From the NCBI GenBank assembly GCA_003152315.1, contig PLZV01000051.1:62001-126000 (forward strand): DNA of 64,000 nucleotides. The letters run 5' to 3'. The notes under the pieces were generated by a model, which was not told the origin of the DNA, did not search any database, and saw only the letters and a list, made by a program, of their open reading frames with translations. The translations under genes were made by a program, and so were the position numbers. The stretch's first letter is position 1; every line of letters begins with the position of its first letter. The stretch is from Verrucomicrobiota bacterium (lineage in GTDB: Bacteria > Verrucomicrobiota > Verrucomicrobiia > Palsa-1439). Positions 57,198 to 64,000 of the stretch are shown here, piece after piece.

Positions 57198-59453
57198 ATG
57201 CATTATCGACGATTGTGGTTTAGCCTGGCGGTAGTCATCATCGGTTCCTTTGCGGTGCTTGGGTATTTCGGACGGGAGATATATCGCATGGCTCCGCCAA
57301 TCCCGCAGCGTGTCGTTACCAGCGACGGTCACGTTTTGTTCACAGGACAGGACATCAAAGATGGACAGAACGTCTGGCAATCGATCGGCGGACAGGAAGT
57401 CGGGACGGTGTGGGGACACGGGGCATACGTCGCGCCTGACTGGACAGCGGACTGGCTGCATCGTGAACTAACGTGGATTCTCGACCGCTGGGCCAACCAG
57501 GAGCACGGCAAGTCGTACGATCAACTCGATGTCGAGACAGGCGCGGCGTTAAAGGCACGGCTAAAGAAAGAGATCCGTACCAATACCTACGATTCCGGCA
57601 CCGGCGACCTCGTTGTTTCACCGTTGCGTGCCGAAGCGATTACCGCTGTGAGCCGGCATTACACCTCGCTCTTCGGCGATGATCCCAGTGTGGCCAAGCT
57701 GCGCAACGCCTACGCGATTCCGAAGAGCGCGATCAAAGATCCCGAACGGCAACGGAAAATGAACGCCTTCTTCTTCTGGGCGGCGTGGGCGTGCGGTACG
57801 GAACGTCCCAACGAGGCCGTTACCTATACGCAGAACTGGCCGCCCGAGCAATTGATCGACAATAAGCCGAGCGGTTTGATCATCGTATGGTCGGTGATCA
57901 GTTTCGTGCTGTTGCTGGCGGGTATCGGGGCGCTGTCCTGGCGCATGGCGGCAAAGCGCGGCGAGGAAGACATCGCCGAAACGCTTCCGGAGACAGACCC
58001 TCTGCTCGGCTTATCGCCCACGCCATCGATGCGCGCGACGCTGAAATACTTCTGGGTCGTCACGGCGCTGATCGTACTGCAGGTCGGGCTGGGCGCGGTG
58101 ACAGCGCACTATGGCGTCGAGGGCGACGGGTTTTACGGGATTCCGTTAAGCAAGTGGTTGCCGTACTCCGTGACTCGCACGTGGCACCTCCAGTTGGCGG
58201 TTTTCTGGATCGCAACCGCCTGGCTGGCGACGGGGTTGTTCGTCGCACCGGCCGTGTCGGGGTATGAACCGAAAGGGCAGCGCGCGGGCGTAAACTTCCT
58301 GTTCGCATGTTTGCTCGTCATTGTACTCGGTTCGATGTTCGGACAATGGCTTGGAGTGCAACAAAAACTCGGGTTCGACGCGAATTTCTGGTTCGGCCAC
58401 CAGGGCTACGAGTACGTCGACCTGGGGAGGTTTTGGCAGTTGTTTTTGTTCATCGGATTGTTCCTATGGTTGTTTCTCATGGGCCGCGCCCTGTGGCCCA
58501 TGTTCAAGAAACCGAACGAGAGCAGGCACTTGCTGGCGCTGTTCTTGATTTCGTCGCTGGCCATCGCGCTGTTCTACGGCGCGGGACTGATGTGGCATCG
58601 GCAGACGAATCTAGCCATCGCGGAGTACTGGCGTTGGTGGGTCGTGCATCTGTGGGTGGAAGGATTCTTCGAGGTATTCGCGACGGTTGTCATTGCGTTC
58701 CTGTTTGTGCGGATGGGATTGCTGCGAGTAGCGTCGGCGACGAGCGGCGTGCTGTTCTCGACGGTCATCTTCCTGTCGGGCGGCATCATCGGCACGTTCC
58801 ATCATTTGTATTTCACCGGGACTCCCACCTCGATACTGGCCCTGGGAGCGACCTTCAGCGCGATGGAGGTTGTCCCATTGGTGTTAATCGGCTTCGAAGC
58901 CTATGGAAACCTGACGTTGAGCCGTGCACGCGATTGGGTAAGCGCCTACAAGTGGCCGATCTACTTCTTCGTGGCGGTCGGGTTTTGGAATCTTGTTGGC
59001 GCAGGGCTGTTCGGCTTCTTCATCAACCCGCCGATCGCGCTGTACTATATGCAAGGGTTGAACACCACACCCGTGCACGCCCATACCGCCTTGTTCGGCG
59101 TGTACGGGATGCTCGGCATTGGGCTGATGTTGTTCTGCCTGCGCGGGTTGTCACCGCAACAGATGTGGCGCACCGGCGCGCTCAGTTTTTCGTTCTGGGC
59201 GATCAACATCGGGCTGGCGCTCATGGTGCTGCTGAGTCTACTGCCGATTGGGTTCTTACAGACCCTCGCGAGCGTGGAACACGGCATGTGGTACGCGCGT
59301 TCCGCAGAGTTTCTGCAAACAGGCCTGATGGACAAGCTGCGCTGGATGCGTATGATCGGCGATACGATCTTCGCTATCGGCACGGTGGCGCTTGGCTGGT
59401 TTATTGTGGGACTAAAAACAGGATGGTCCGTCACGAAATCCCAAGCACCGTGA
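57198..59453 (+). CDS. norB: Quinol-dependent nitric oxide reductase (qNor)
   Basis: A 751-residue single-subunit enzyme that reduces 2 NO to N2O with quinol electrons. The N-terminal membrane helix and a 190-residue periplasmic extension are typical of qNor. The catalytic core has the haem ligand TWHLQLAVFW, VVHLWVEGFFEVFATVV (FeB His and the conserved Glu), TFHHLYFTG (FeB His pair) and HAHTALFGVYG (axial His of both haems). The extension lacks CxxCH, as expected for qNor rather than cNor. GGAGGGGG precedes the ATG at 57198. No nitrite reductase or nosZ gene is seen nearby, so detoxification is as likely as respiration. Confidence 0.93.
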   Translation: MHYRRLWFSLAVVIIGSFAVLGYFGREIYRMAPPIPQRVVTSDGHVLFTGQDIKDGQNVWQSIGGQEVGTVWGHGAYVAPDWTADWLHRELTWILDRWANQEHGKSYDQLDVETGAALKARLKKEIRTNTYDSGTGDLVVSPLRAEAITAVSRHYTSLFGDDPSVAKLRNAYAIPKSAIKDPERQRKMNAFFFWAAWACGTERPNEAVTYTQNWPPEQLIDNKPSGLIIVWSVISFVLLLAGIGALSWRMAAKRGEEDIAETLPETDPLLGLSPTPSMRATLKYFWVVTALIVLQVGLGAVTAHYGVEGDGFYGIPLSKWLPYSVTRTWHLQLAVFWIATAWLATGLFVAPAVSGYEPKGQRAGVNFLFACLLVIVLGSMFGQWLGVQQKLGFDANFWFGHQGYEYVDLGRFWQLFLFIGLFLWLFLMGRALWPMFKKPNESRHLLALFLISSLAIALFYGAGLMWHRQTNLAIAEYWRWWVVHLWVEGFFEVFATVVIAFLFVRMGLLRVASATSGVLFSTVIFLSGGIIGTFHHLYFTGTPTSILALGATFSAMEVVPLVLIGFEAYGNLTLSRARDWVSAYKWPIYFFVAVGFWNLVGAGLFGFFINPPIALYYMQGLNTTPVHAHTALFGVYGMLGIGLMLFCLRGLSPQQMWRTGALSFSFWAINIGLALMVLLSLLPIGFLQTLASVEHGMWYARSAEFLQTGLMDKLRWMRMIGDTIFAIGTVALGWFIVGLKTGWSVTKSQAP

Positions 59454-59510
59454 CAGGGCAACGAAACCATGGCGAGTTTCCTATCTGTCCAGCACAGTCG
59501 TCGGTGTCGC

Positions 59511-59523
59511 TGTCAACGCGTCA
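59511..59523. promoter_or_regulatory. TGACA-type element upstream of the cysteine desulfurase operon
   Basis: TGTCA-ACG-CGTCA matches 10 of 13 positions of the shared motif. The centre is at -143 from the predicted sigma-54 start at 59660. Confidence 0.5.
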
Positions 59524-59633
59524 GTATTGGATGGACCTTCTGACATTCTGACAACAATCTGCTGCTACTGTCCTGATGTGTCCGTTGACAGAAATGCCAC
59601 CGGTAGAGTATGTTGCGCCGGAATTGGCCGCAA

Positions 59634-59649
59634 TGGCACTTTCATTGCT
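59634..59649 (+). promoter_or_regulatory. Sigma-54 promoter (perfect consensus) of the cysteine desulfurase operon
   Basis: TGGCAC-TTTCA-TTGCT, then AAG, is an exact consensus match. The predicted start at 59660 is 6 bases before the ATG at 59666. This rules out the upstream in-frame starts. Confidence 0.8.
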
Positions 59650-59665
59650 AAGAAGCATAAGGGGC

Positions 59666-60799
59666 ATGGTATATCTCGATTATAATGCAACGACTCCCGT
59701 TGACCCGCGCGTGGCGGAAGCAATGGGGCCGTTTCTGCACGAACAGTTTGGCAATCCCTCCAGCCTGCACGCCTACGGCGAGCACGCCAAGCAAGCTGTC
59801 GACAAAGCGCGGGAACAAACAGCCGGTCTCCTGGGCTGTCACACCGACGAGATTGTCTTCACCAGTGGTGGCAGTGAATCCAACAACGCGGCGATCAAGG
59901 GTGTGGCGTTTACATTGCGGCAGAAGGGTTTCCACATTATCACGTCGCAGATTGAGCACTCCGCTGTCATCAGTCCCTGCAAATTCCTGGAGCAGCTCGG
60001 TTTCTCGGTCACGTATCTGCCGGTGGATCGTTACGGAATGGTGAGCGTGACTGATGTGGAGGCGGCCATCCAACCCACTACGATCTTGATCTCGATCATG
60101 CATGCCAACAACGAAGTCGGCACCATTCAGCCGATCCAGGCAATCGGCCAGCTTGCGCGTTCACGTGGCATCCTGATGCACACTGACGCCGCGCAATCCG
60201 CCGGCAAGGTTCCTACGCTCGTGGAAGATCTGAAAGTTGACCTGATGACCATCGCCGGGCACAAGTTCTACGCGCCCAAGGGCATCGGTGCGCTGTACAT
60301 CCGCCGTGGTGTGCAACTAGAGCCGCTGATCCACGGTGCCGGTCATGAGTCCGGGAGACGCGCCGGGACGGAAAATGTCCCGCTCATCGTCGCGCTTGGC
60401 AAGGCGTGCGAATTGGCTGCCAACGAACTGGACTCCCGCTGGGGTCACCTTCTCACAATGCGTGATCATCTCCACGACAACTTGAAAAAAATGTTCGGCC
60501 AGCGGCTGCACCTGAACGGACATCCTACCGAACGCGTGCCCAATACGCTCAACGTCAGCATCGAAGGCCAATTCGGTCAGGAACTATTGAAGAAAATCCC
60601 CGAAGTGGCAGCGTCCACCGGTTCGGCCTGTCATGCGCGCAGCCACGAAATGTCGCACGTGCTGCGGGCAATGGGCGTGCCGGAACGGGTGGGTTGCGGC
60701 GCGGTGCGGTTCAGCCTCGGGCAATGGACAACTGTTAGCGACATCGAAACCCTGCTGGAGTTACTTCAGTTGCGTGTTTTGCCGGCGAGCGTGACGTGA
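59666..60799 (+). CDS. Cysteine desulfurase (NifS/IscS type)
   Basis: A 377-residue PLP enzyme that takes sulfur from cysteine for iron-sulfur cluster assembly. It starts MVYLDYNATTPVDP as the family does. PLP-site features are TSGGSESNN, the Asp/Gln of HTDAAQSAGK and the Schiff-base Lys in MTIAGHKFYAPKG. The persulfide Cys loop is STGSACHARSHEMSHVL, a group I/NifS-like long loop. The protein is probably NifS or IscS in function; nothing nitrogen-fixing is nearby. Its stop overlaps the YwiC-like start (GTGA). Confidence 0.92.
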   Translation: MVYLDYNATTPVDPRVAEAMGPFLHEQFGNPSSLHAYGEHAKQAVDKAREQTAGLLGCHTDEIVFTSGGSESNNAAIKGVAFTLRQKGFHIITSQIEHSAVISPCKFLEQLGFSVTYLPVDRYGMVSVTDVEAAIQPTTILISIMHANNEVGTIQPIQAIGQLARSRGILMHTDAAQSAGKVPTLVEDLKVDLMTIAGHKFYAPKGIGALYIRRGVQLEPLIHGAGHESGRRAGTENVPLIVALGKACELAANELDSRWGHLLTMRDHLHDNLKKMFGQRLHLNGHPTERVPNTLNVSIEGQFGQELLKKIPEVAASTGSACHARSHEMSHVLRAMGVPERVGCGAVRFSLGQWTTVSDIETLLELLQLRVLPASVT

Positions 60800-61575
60800 A
60801 GAAATTCCTTGAGCGCCCTGCCGGGCCAAGCCACGTGGCGTCCAAACCACCCATGCCGCGCGAACACGGCGCATGGGGGATACTGCTGATACCGTTTGCC
60901 ACGGCAGTGGGGATTGCCGGGACCTGGAATCTACAGGTGGCACTCCTGCTGATCAGTGTGCTGTGTTTCTACATTGCCCGCACCAGTTTCCTGAAAGAGG
61001 ACACGACCTGGACCTTGTTCCTGCTCGCCGTCAGCGCGGTGTGCCTGGCGCCGCTCCTCGGCGTGTGGCGGCTCTGGTGGCTTGCCGCGCTTGGCGCTGT
61101 GGCAGCACCACTCGCGTTTCGCAAGACGGGACGCGGCATCGCGTCGCAGCTTACCGCGGTCGCGGGTCTGACGCTGACAGCACCAGCGGCATGGTACGCC
61201 GCAACGGGAAATCTGGACCGGCACGCCTGGCTGTTGTGGGGATTGAACTTCCTCTACTTTGCGGGCGGCGTGGTCTACGTGAAGATGCATGTCGCGGCGG
61301 CTGTTCGGCGAAAACTCTTCGAGACAGCGGCGGAGAAGGTTCGTTGGGGCTCGACGAGTCTGGCATTTTACGGTGGATTGGCTCTGTGTGTGGTTGGACT
61401 GGCGACGGCGCACGTGATTCCGTGGTTGGCAACACTGGCGTTTGCGCCAGTGGTCGTGCGGGCAGCAATCGGGGTGGGACGATTATCATCGACGTTACAT
61501 ATCAAGCGGCTGGGGTGGACAGAGGTGGCACATTCGGTTGTGTTCGGTGTGCTCCTAATTTTAGGAGGATGGTGA
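60796..61575 (+). CDS. YwiC-like membrane protein
   Basis: A 259-residue protein with seven to eight membrane helices. The N-terminal MPREHGAWGILLIPF is the YwiC-family signature (UbiA-like first motif region without the DxxxD pair). In Bacillus, ywiC lies near the anaerobic nitrate-respiration genes, and in other genomes near NO and nitrate genes. Here it follows cysteine desulfurase with a GTGA overlap and stands near the NO reductase. The function is unknown; a link to anaerobic respiration is suggested only by neighbourhood. Confidence 0.78.
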   Translation: MKKFLERPAGPSHVASKPPMPREHGAWGILLIPFATAVGIAGTWNLQVALLLISVLCFYIARTSFLKEDTTWTLFLLAVSAVCLAPLLGVWRLWWLAALGAVAAPLAFRKTGRGIASQLTAVAGLTLTAPAAWYAATGNLDRHAWLLWGLNFLYFAGGVVYVKMHVAAAVRRKLFETAAEKVRWGSTSLAFYGGLALCVVGLATAHVIPWLATLAFAPVVVRAAIGVGRLSSTLHIKRLGWTEVAHSVVFGVLLILGGW

Positions 61576-61577
61576 GG

Positions 61578-63530
61578 ATGAGCAGAAAGATTCTTTTGAC
61601 CAGTGTATGTCGTCCGCTCGGACCAAAATATGGCGATGCGCCATCGGTAGGGTATGAGTTGTTGTACTGCCAGGTGACGCGCGCCCAGGGACTTTTCAGC
61701 CCGCGGACGGTGAACATTCTCTATTCCCTCGAGTACATCGCCGAAAACCTCGATGAACCCACCGTGGTATTGCAGTACCCGTCGAAGAAAGAGTTCATCC
61801 GCGAACTCAAAAAGGGCTACGACTACGTGGGCATTTCCTTCCTGATGGCTGTCATGCACCGGATGAAGGAAATGGTTGCCCTGGTTCGTCAGTACGCGCC
61901 CCAAACCAAGATTGTCCTCGGCGGGTACGGAACCGTGTTGTCGGACGAGGAACTCAAGCCCTACGCCGATTACATCTGCCGCGAAGAAGGCGTGGCGTTT
62001 TTTCGCCGACTGCTGGAGGAACCGGAAATCCCGATGCCTTACAAGCATCCGCTGGTCGTCAGTTGGCTGAAGGTGTTCTCGCTGCCGGTGTCGGGCACGG
62101 GCAAGATTTTTGCCGGACTCGGCTGCCCCAATGGCTGCGATTTCTGCTGCACCTCGCACTTCTTCAAGCGCAAGCACATCCGGCTGTTGCCGGACGGTAA
62201 GGACATCTACGCGGTCGCGGAACGTTACCACGCGCTGCATCCGAACCTGGTGTTCCTCATCATCGACGAGGATTTTCTGCTCAACAAGAAACGGGCGATG
62301 CAGTTCCGCGATTGCGTGCTAAAGGCTGGCAAAACCCTGTCGATTTTCGTCTTCTCCAGCGTCAAGGCGATCAGCCAGTACACGGTCGAAGAAATCCTCG
62401 AAATGGGAATCGACGGCTTTTGGATTGGCTATGAAGGGACGCGCTCCAATTATGCCAAGCAACAAGGAAGACCGATCGACGAAATCCTTACTGAATTTCG
62501 CGAACATGGCATCTCGATATTGACCTCGATGATCCTTGGGTTTGATTATCAGACGCCGGAAGTGGTGGCGGAAGAGTTGGACGGGCTAATGAAACTCAAA
62601 CCGTCGCTGGGCCAGTTCCTTATTTACGGCCCCGTGCCCGGCACCCCTTTCAACGAGCGGGTCAGGAAAGAAAACCTGATGCACGAGGAGTACGTCCAGC
62701 ATCCCGAATTGCTCTACCGACGGGCGGATGGGTTCACCACCACCATGAAACACCCGACGCTCTCGGCCGAAAGGATCGAAGAATTGCAGCGCTGGTGTTT
62801 TGAGCAGGATTTTCAGCGACTCGGCCCGAGCACCTTCCGCTTTCTCGAAGCACGATTGCTCGGCTATCGGAAACTCAAGGACTCGCCCAATCCTGCCTTG
62901 CGCGGCAAGGCGCAGCATTATGCCAGGGAGCTTCGCCACGCGTATCCCGTTTTTCTTGCGGGCCGGTTGTTTGGACCGAACCCCAACATTCGCCGCTGGA
63001 TCCGTGACCTGCAACGCGGCCTCCATGCTGAATTCGGACGCCCCACTCTGGTGGAGCGCGCTGCCTCCGTCCTGGCTGTGGGCGCAGCGGTCTGGACCGG
63101 GTTGACGCTAAAGCTCAATCTATTTCAGCATCCCCGGCTAAAGCGAACGACCTACCGTTTGCCCGACAAGCGCTGGAGTGCCTTTCATCTCTGGGAGGAA
63201 ATTCCGCAGATATTCGCGAGACCGGAGTTTTCAATCCAGCTGGATTTCCAGCATGCGAAGAAGCAGGTCTGGATGCGATTGGAGGGCACGCTCTCCACGG
63301 CCACGGCCGAGAGGCTGGCGCAACGTATTCATGATTCCCTGGCACACACCAGAGGTCGTTTGGTTTTGGATTTGAACAAGCTGCACCGGGACAAAGTCGA
63401 GAACCTGCAACCGTTACGGGACAAACTCGCTGCTTATCGCAGTCGTATCCGGCTGGTCCTCCCCAAATTATCCACCGCCGATCCCGAACTGATTCTTCTG
63501 GACGCCATGTTCCGCCGCTATAAGAATTGA
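61578..63530 (+). CDS. Radical SAM protein with N-terminal Rossmann-like and C-terminal STAS-like domains
   Basis: A 650-residue protein. Residues 60-140 form a B12-binding-like alpha/beta domain (YDYVGISFLMAVMHRM, TKIVLGGYGTVLSDEEL), but the DxHxxG cobalamin motif is not seen. The radical SAM domain starts at GLGCPNGCDFCC (CxxxCxxC) and continues with IIDEDFLLNKKRAMQF and GFWIGYEGTRSNYAKQ. A C-terminal region (about 565-650) with VWMRLEGTLSTATAERLAQRI and RGRLVLDLNKL resembles a STAS-like regulatory domain. The ATG at 61578 with AGGAGG upstream is chosen; the 235-residue longer frame overlaps the YwiC gene. Lipid or cofactor modification is possible; the substrate is unknown. Confidence 0.8.
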   Translation: MSRKILLTSVCRPLGPKYGDAPSVGYELLYCQVTRAQGLFSPRTVNILYSLEYIAENLDEPTVVLQYPSKKEFIRELKKGYDYVGISFLMAVMHRMKEMVALVRQYAPQTKIVLGGYGTVLSDEELKPYADYICREEGVAFFRRLLEEPEIPMPYKHPLVVSWLKVFSLPVSGTGKIFAGLGCPNGCDFCCTSHFFKRKHIRLLPDGKDIYAVAERYHALHPNLVFLIIDEDFLLNKKRAMQFRDCVLKAGKTLSIFVFSSVKAISQYTVEEILEMGIDGFWIGYEGTRSNYAKQQGRPIDEILTEFREHGISILTSMILGFDYQTPEVVAEELDGLMKLKPSLGQFLIYGPVPGTPFNERVRKENLMHEEYVQHPELLYRRADGFTTTMKHPTLSAERIEELQRWCFEQDFQRLGPSTFRFLEARLLGYRKLKDSPNPALRGKAQHYARELRHAYPVFLAGRLFGPNPNIRRWIRDLQRGLHAEFGRPTLVERAASVLAVGAAVWTGLTLKLNLFQHPRLKRTTYRLPDKRWSAFHLWEEIPQIFARPEFSIQLDFQHAKKQVWMRLEGTLSTATAERLAQRIHDSLAHTRGRLVLDLNKLHRDKVENLQPLRDKLAAYRSRIRLVLPKLSTADPELILLDAMFRRYKN

Positions 63531-63604
63531 GCAGCGGCGTGGGCACAGGTTTCCAGTGCTGCTGATTCTATCGGTACCGTGAATACGAAGGCGCGGGCCC
63601 GGCA

Positions 63605-64000
63605 CTACGAGGCGTGGGCGTTTTGCTTGCCGTTGGCGAGCGCCCGCCGTACGGCGGCGAGGAGTTCGGCCTTGTCGAGAGGCTTGCTGAGGTATTCATG
63701 CGCGCCGTTGCGGATCGTCTCCATGTATTGGCCCCAGTCACCAAAGGCAGTGATGACAATCACCGGCACTTTCGGAAACGCGGCTTTCACGGCACCGAGG
63801 AACGCCGTGCCACTCATGCCCGGCATGGACACATCGGTGATGACGAGGTCGAAGTGCTTCTTCGTTTCATTAATAAAACGCATCGCGCTCGGCGCGGTGG
63901 AATGCGGGAAAACCTCGAAGCCGTCCTTCTCCAGCACTTTCTTGAGCGCCTTCAGCACTTCGATGTCGTCATCCACCAGGAGAATGACTGCTTCCTTGCC
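63605..64000 (-). CDS. Response regulator receiver domain, N-terminus beyond the right edge
   Basis: The minus strand is open from the stop at 63605 to the window edge, reading GKEAVILLVDDDIEV at its visible start. It has the acidic triad DDD, the phospho-acceptor Asp in LVITDVSMPGMSG, the switch Thr in VIVITAFGD and Lys in YLSKPLDK. No output domain follows the receiver, which ends HAS. It may be a single-domain regulator or the C-terminal receiver of a hybrid kinase whose main part is outside the window; the lack of an in-frame Met upstream favours the latter. Confidence 0.8.
   Translation of the reverse strand, partial: GKEAVILLVDDDIEVLKALKKVLEKDGFEVFPHSTAPSAMRFINETKKHFDLVITDVSMPGMSGTAFLGAVKAAFPKVPVIVITAFGDWGQYMETIRNGAHEYLSKPLDKAELLAAVRRALANGKQNAHAS

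Noticed and set aside
55158-59453. Complete denitrification locus
   Set aside because: Only NO-handling genes are present; no nitrite reductase or nitrous-oxide reductase gene is seen in the window.
58307-59551. 414-codon plus-strand frame overlapping the NO reductase gene
   Set aside because: The other frame carries all qNor ligands; this one is Arg/Val/His-rich without motifs.
59576-59665. N-terminal extension of the cysteine desulfurase
   Set aside because: The perfect sigma-54 promoter lies within it, and the family starts at MxYLDYNATTP.
60873-61577. 235-codon N-terminal extension of the radical SAM protein
   Set aside because: It lies in another frame of the YwiC-like gene and has no domain; AGGAGG precedes the ATG at 61578.
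63531-63604. Hairpin between the radical SAM gene and the response regulator
   Set aside because: AGCAGC/GCTGCT has a long loop and no T run in either direction.
1-64000. tRNA, rRNA, CRISPR arrays, insertion sequences and prophage
   Set aside because: I saw no repeated spacers, transposase motifs, integrase or cloverleaf-like segments; a covariance-model search could still find a small RNA.

Overview
The window looks like the chromosome of a Gram-negative bacterium of the PVC group, most likely Verrucomicrobiota (moderate confidence). The reasons are an H-X9-DG-type prepilin with the long [13 protein letters not shown] helix (5942..6676), a planctomycete-type PSCyt1 cytochrome fused to a membrane domain (7272..8171), a WxxGxW-repeat glycine-zipper lipoprotein (15011..15760), and several outer-membrane lipoproteins and a porin. 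The gene content suggests a respiratory organism that runs on very many c-type haems. I count 56 c-haem sites in seven multihaem cytochromes between 31 and 53 kb, plus one in a sensor kinase and one in the PSCyt1 protein. No rRNA, tRNA, CRISPR array, insertion sequence or phage gene was found.

Layout. 1-3.9 kb (minus): lipoprotein, CsgG-like protein, then an overlapping operon of sugar-nucleotide epimerase, HAD phosphatase and M20 peptidase. 4-8.2 kb (plus): secreted phosphodiesterase, prepilin-like protein, cytochrome b562, PSCyt1/membrane fusion. 8.2-14.8 kb (minus): RND efflux operon with a NemR-like TetR regulator and two operator-like palindromes. 15-24.7 kb (plus): a dense, largely uncharacterised cluster with a GspF-like protein, ECF sigma factor and small partner, a rhomboid pseudoprotease, a radical SAM protein, a Ycf46-type AAA ATPase, a 45-residue membrane protein, DUF1257-like (Ycf35) and DUF2997 proteins, a signal-peptidase-like protein without catalytic residues, a TPR protein and a PilT-type ATPase. 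24.8-31 kb (minus): FeoA, FeoB, a radical SAM protein, AhbC and AhbD (iron uptake and siroheme-dependent haem synthesis). 31-36.5 kb (minus): a three-gene porin-cytochrome conduit. 37-47.8 kb (minus): one long overlapping operon for cytochrome c maturation (ResB, CcsA), HemA, an 11-haem/b-type membrane cytochrome, an 8-haem/FeS/NrfD quinol module, a c-haem sensor kinase and an NtrC-type regulator. 48-53 kb (minus): a Rieske/cytochrome b complex with multihaem partners and a tetrahaem c554-like protein. 53.3-59.5 kb (plus): a Crp/Fnr regulator, a fused AhbA-AhbB siroheme decarboxylase, and an NnrS / ScdA-N / qNor nitric-oxide module. 59.6-63.5 kb (plus): cysteine desulfurase, YwiC-like protein, and a radical SAM protein with a STAS-like tail. 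A partial response regulator runs off the right edge.

How it fits together. Quinol-oxidising modules in the inner membrane (NapC-like/Rieske/b complex, NrfD module, 11-haem/b cytochrome) could pass electrons to periplasmic cytochromes and on through the porin conduit to an extracellular acceptor. Genes for the haem (HemA, AhbAB, AhbC, AhbD), iron (FeoAB), sulfur for clusters (cysteine desulfurase) and haem attachment (ResB/CcsA) lie among them.

The most interesting observation is regulatory. Five of these operons are preceded by sigma-54 -24/-12 promoters, and each has a TGACA-ACT-TGTCA-like element 113-165 bp upstream, at exactly -143 in three cases. An NtrC-type activator and a sensor kinase with a periplasmic CxxCH site are encoded in one of the operons. 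I infer a redox- or haem-sensing regulon that co-ordinates extracellular electron transfer with haem, iron and Fe-S supply.
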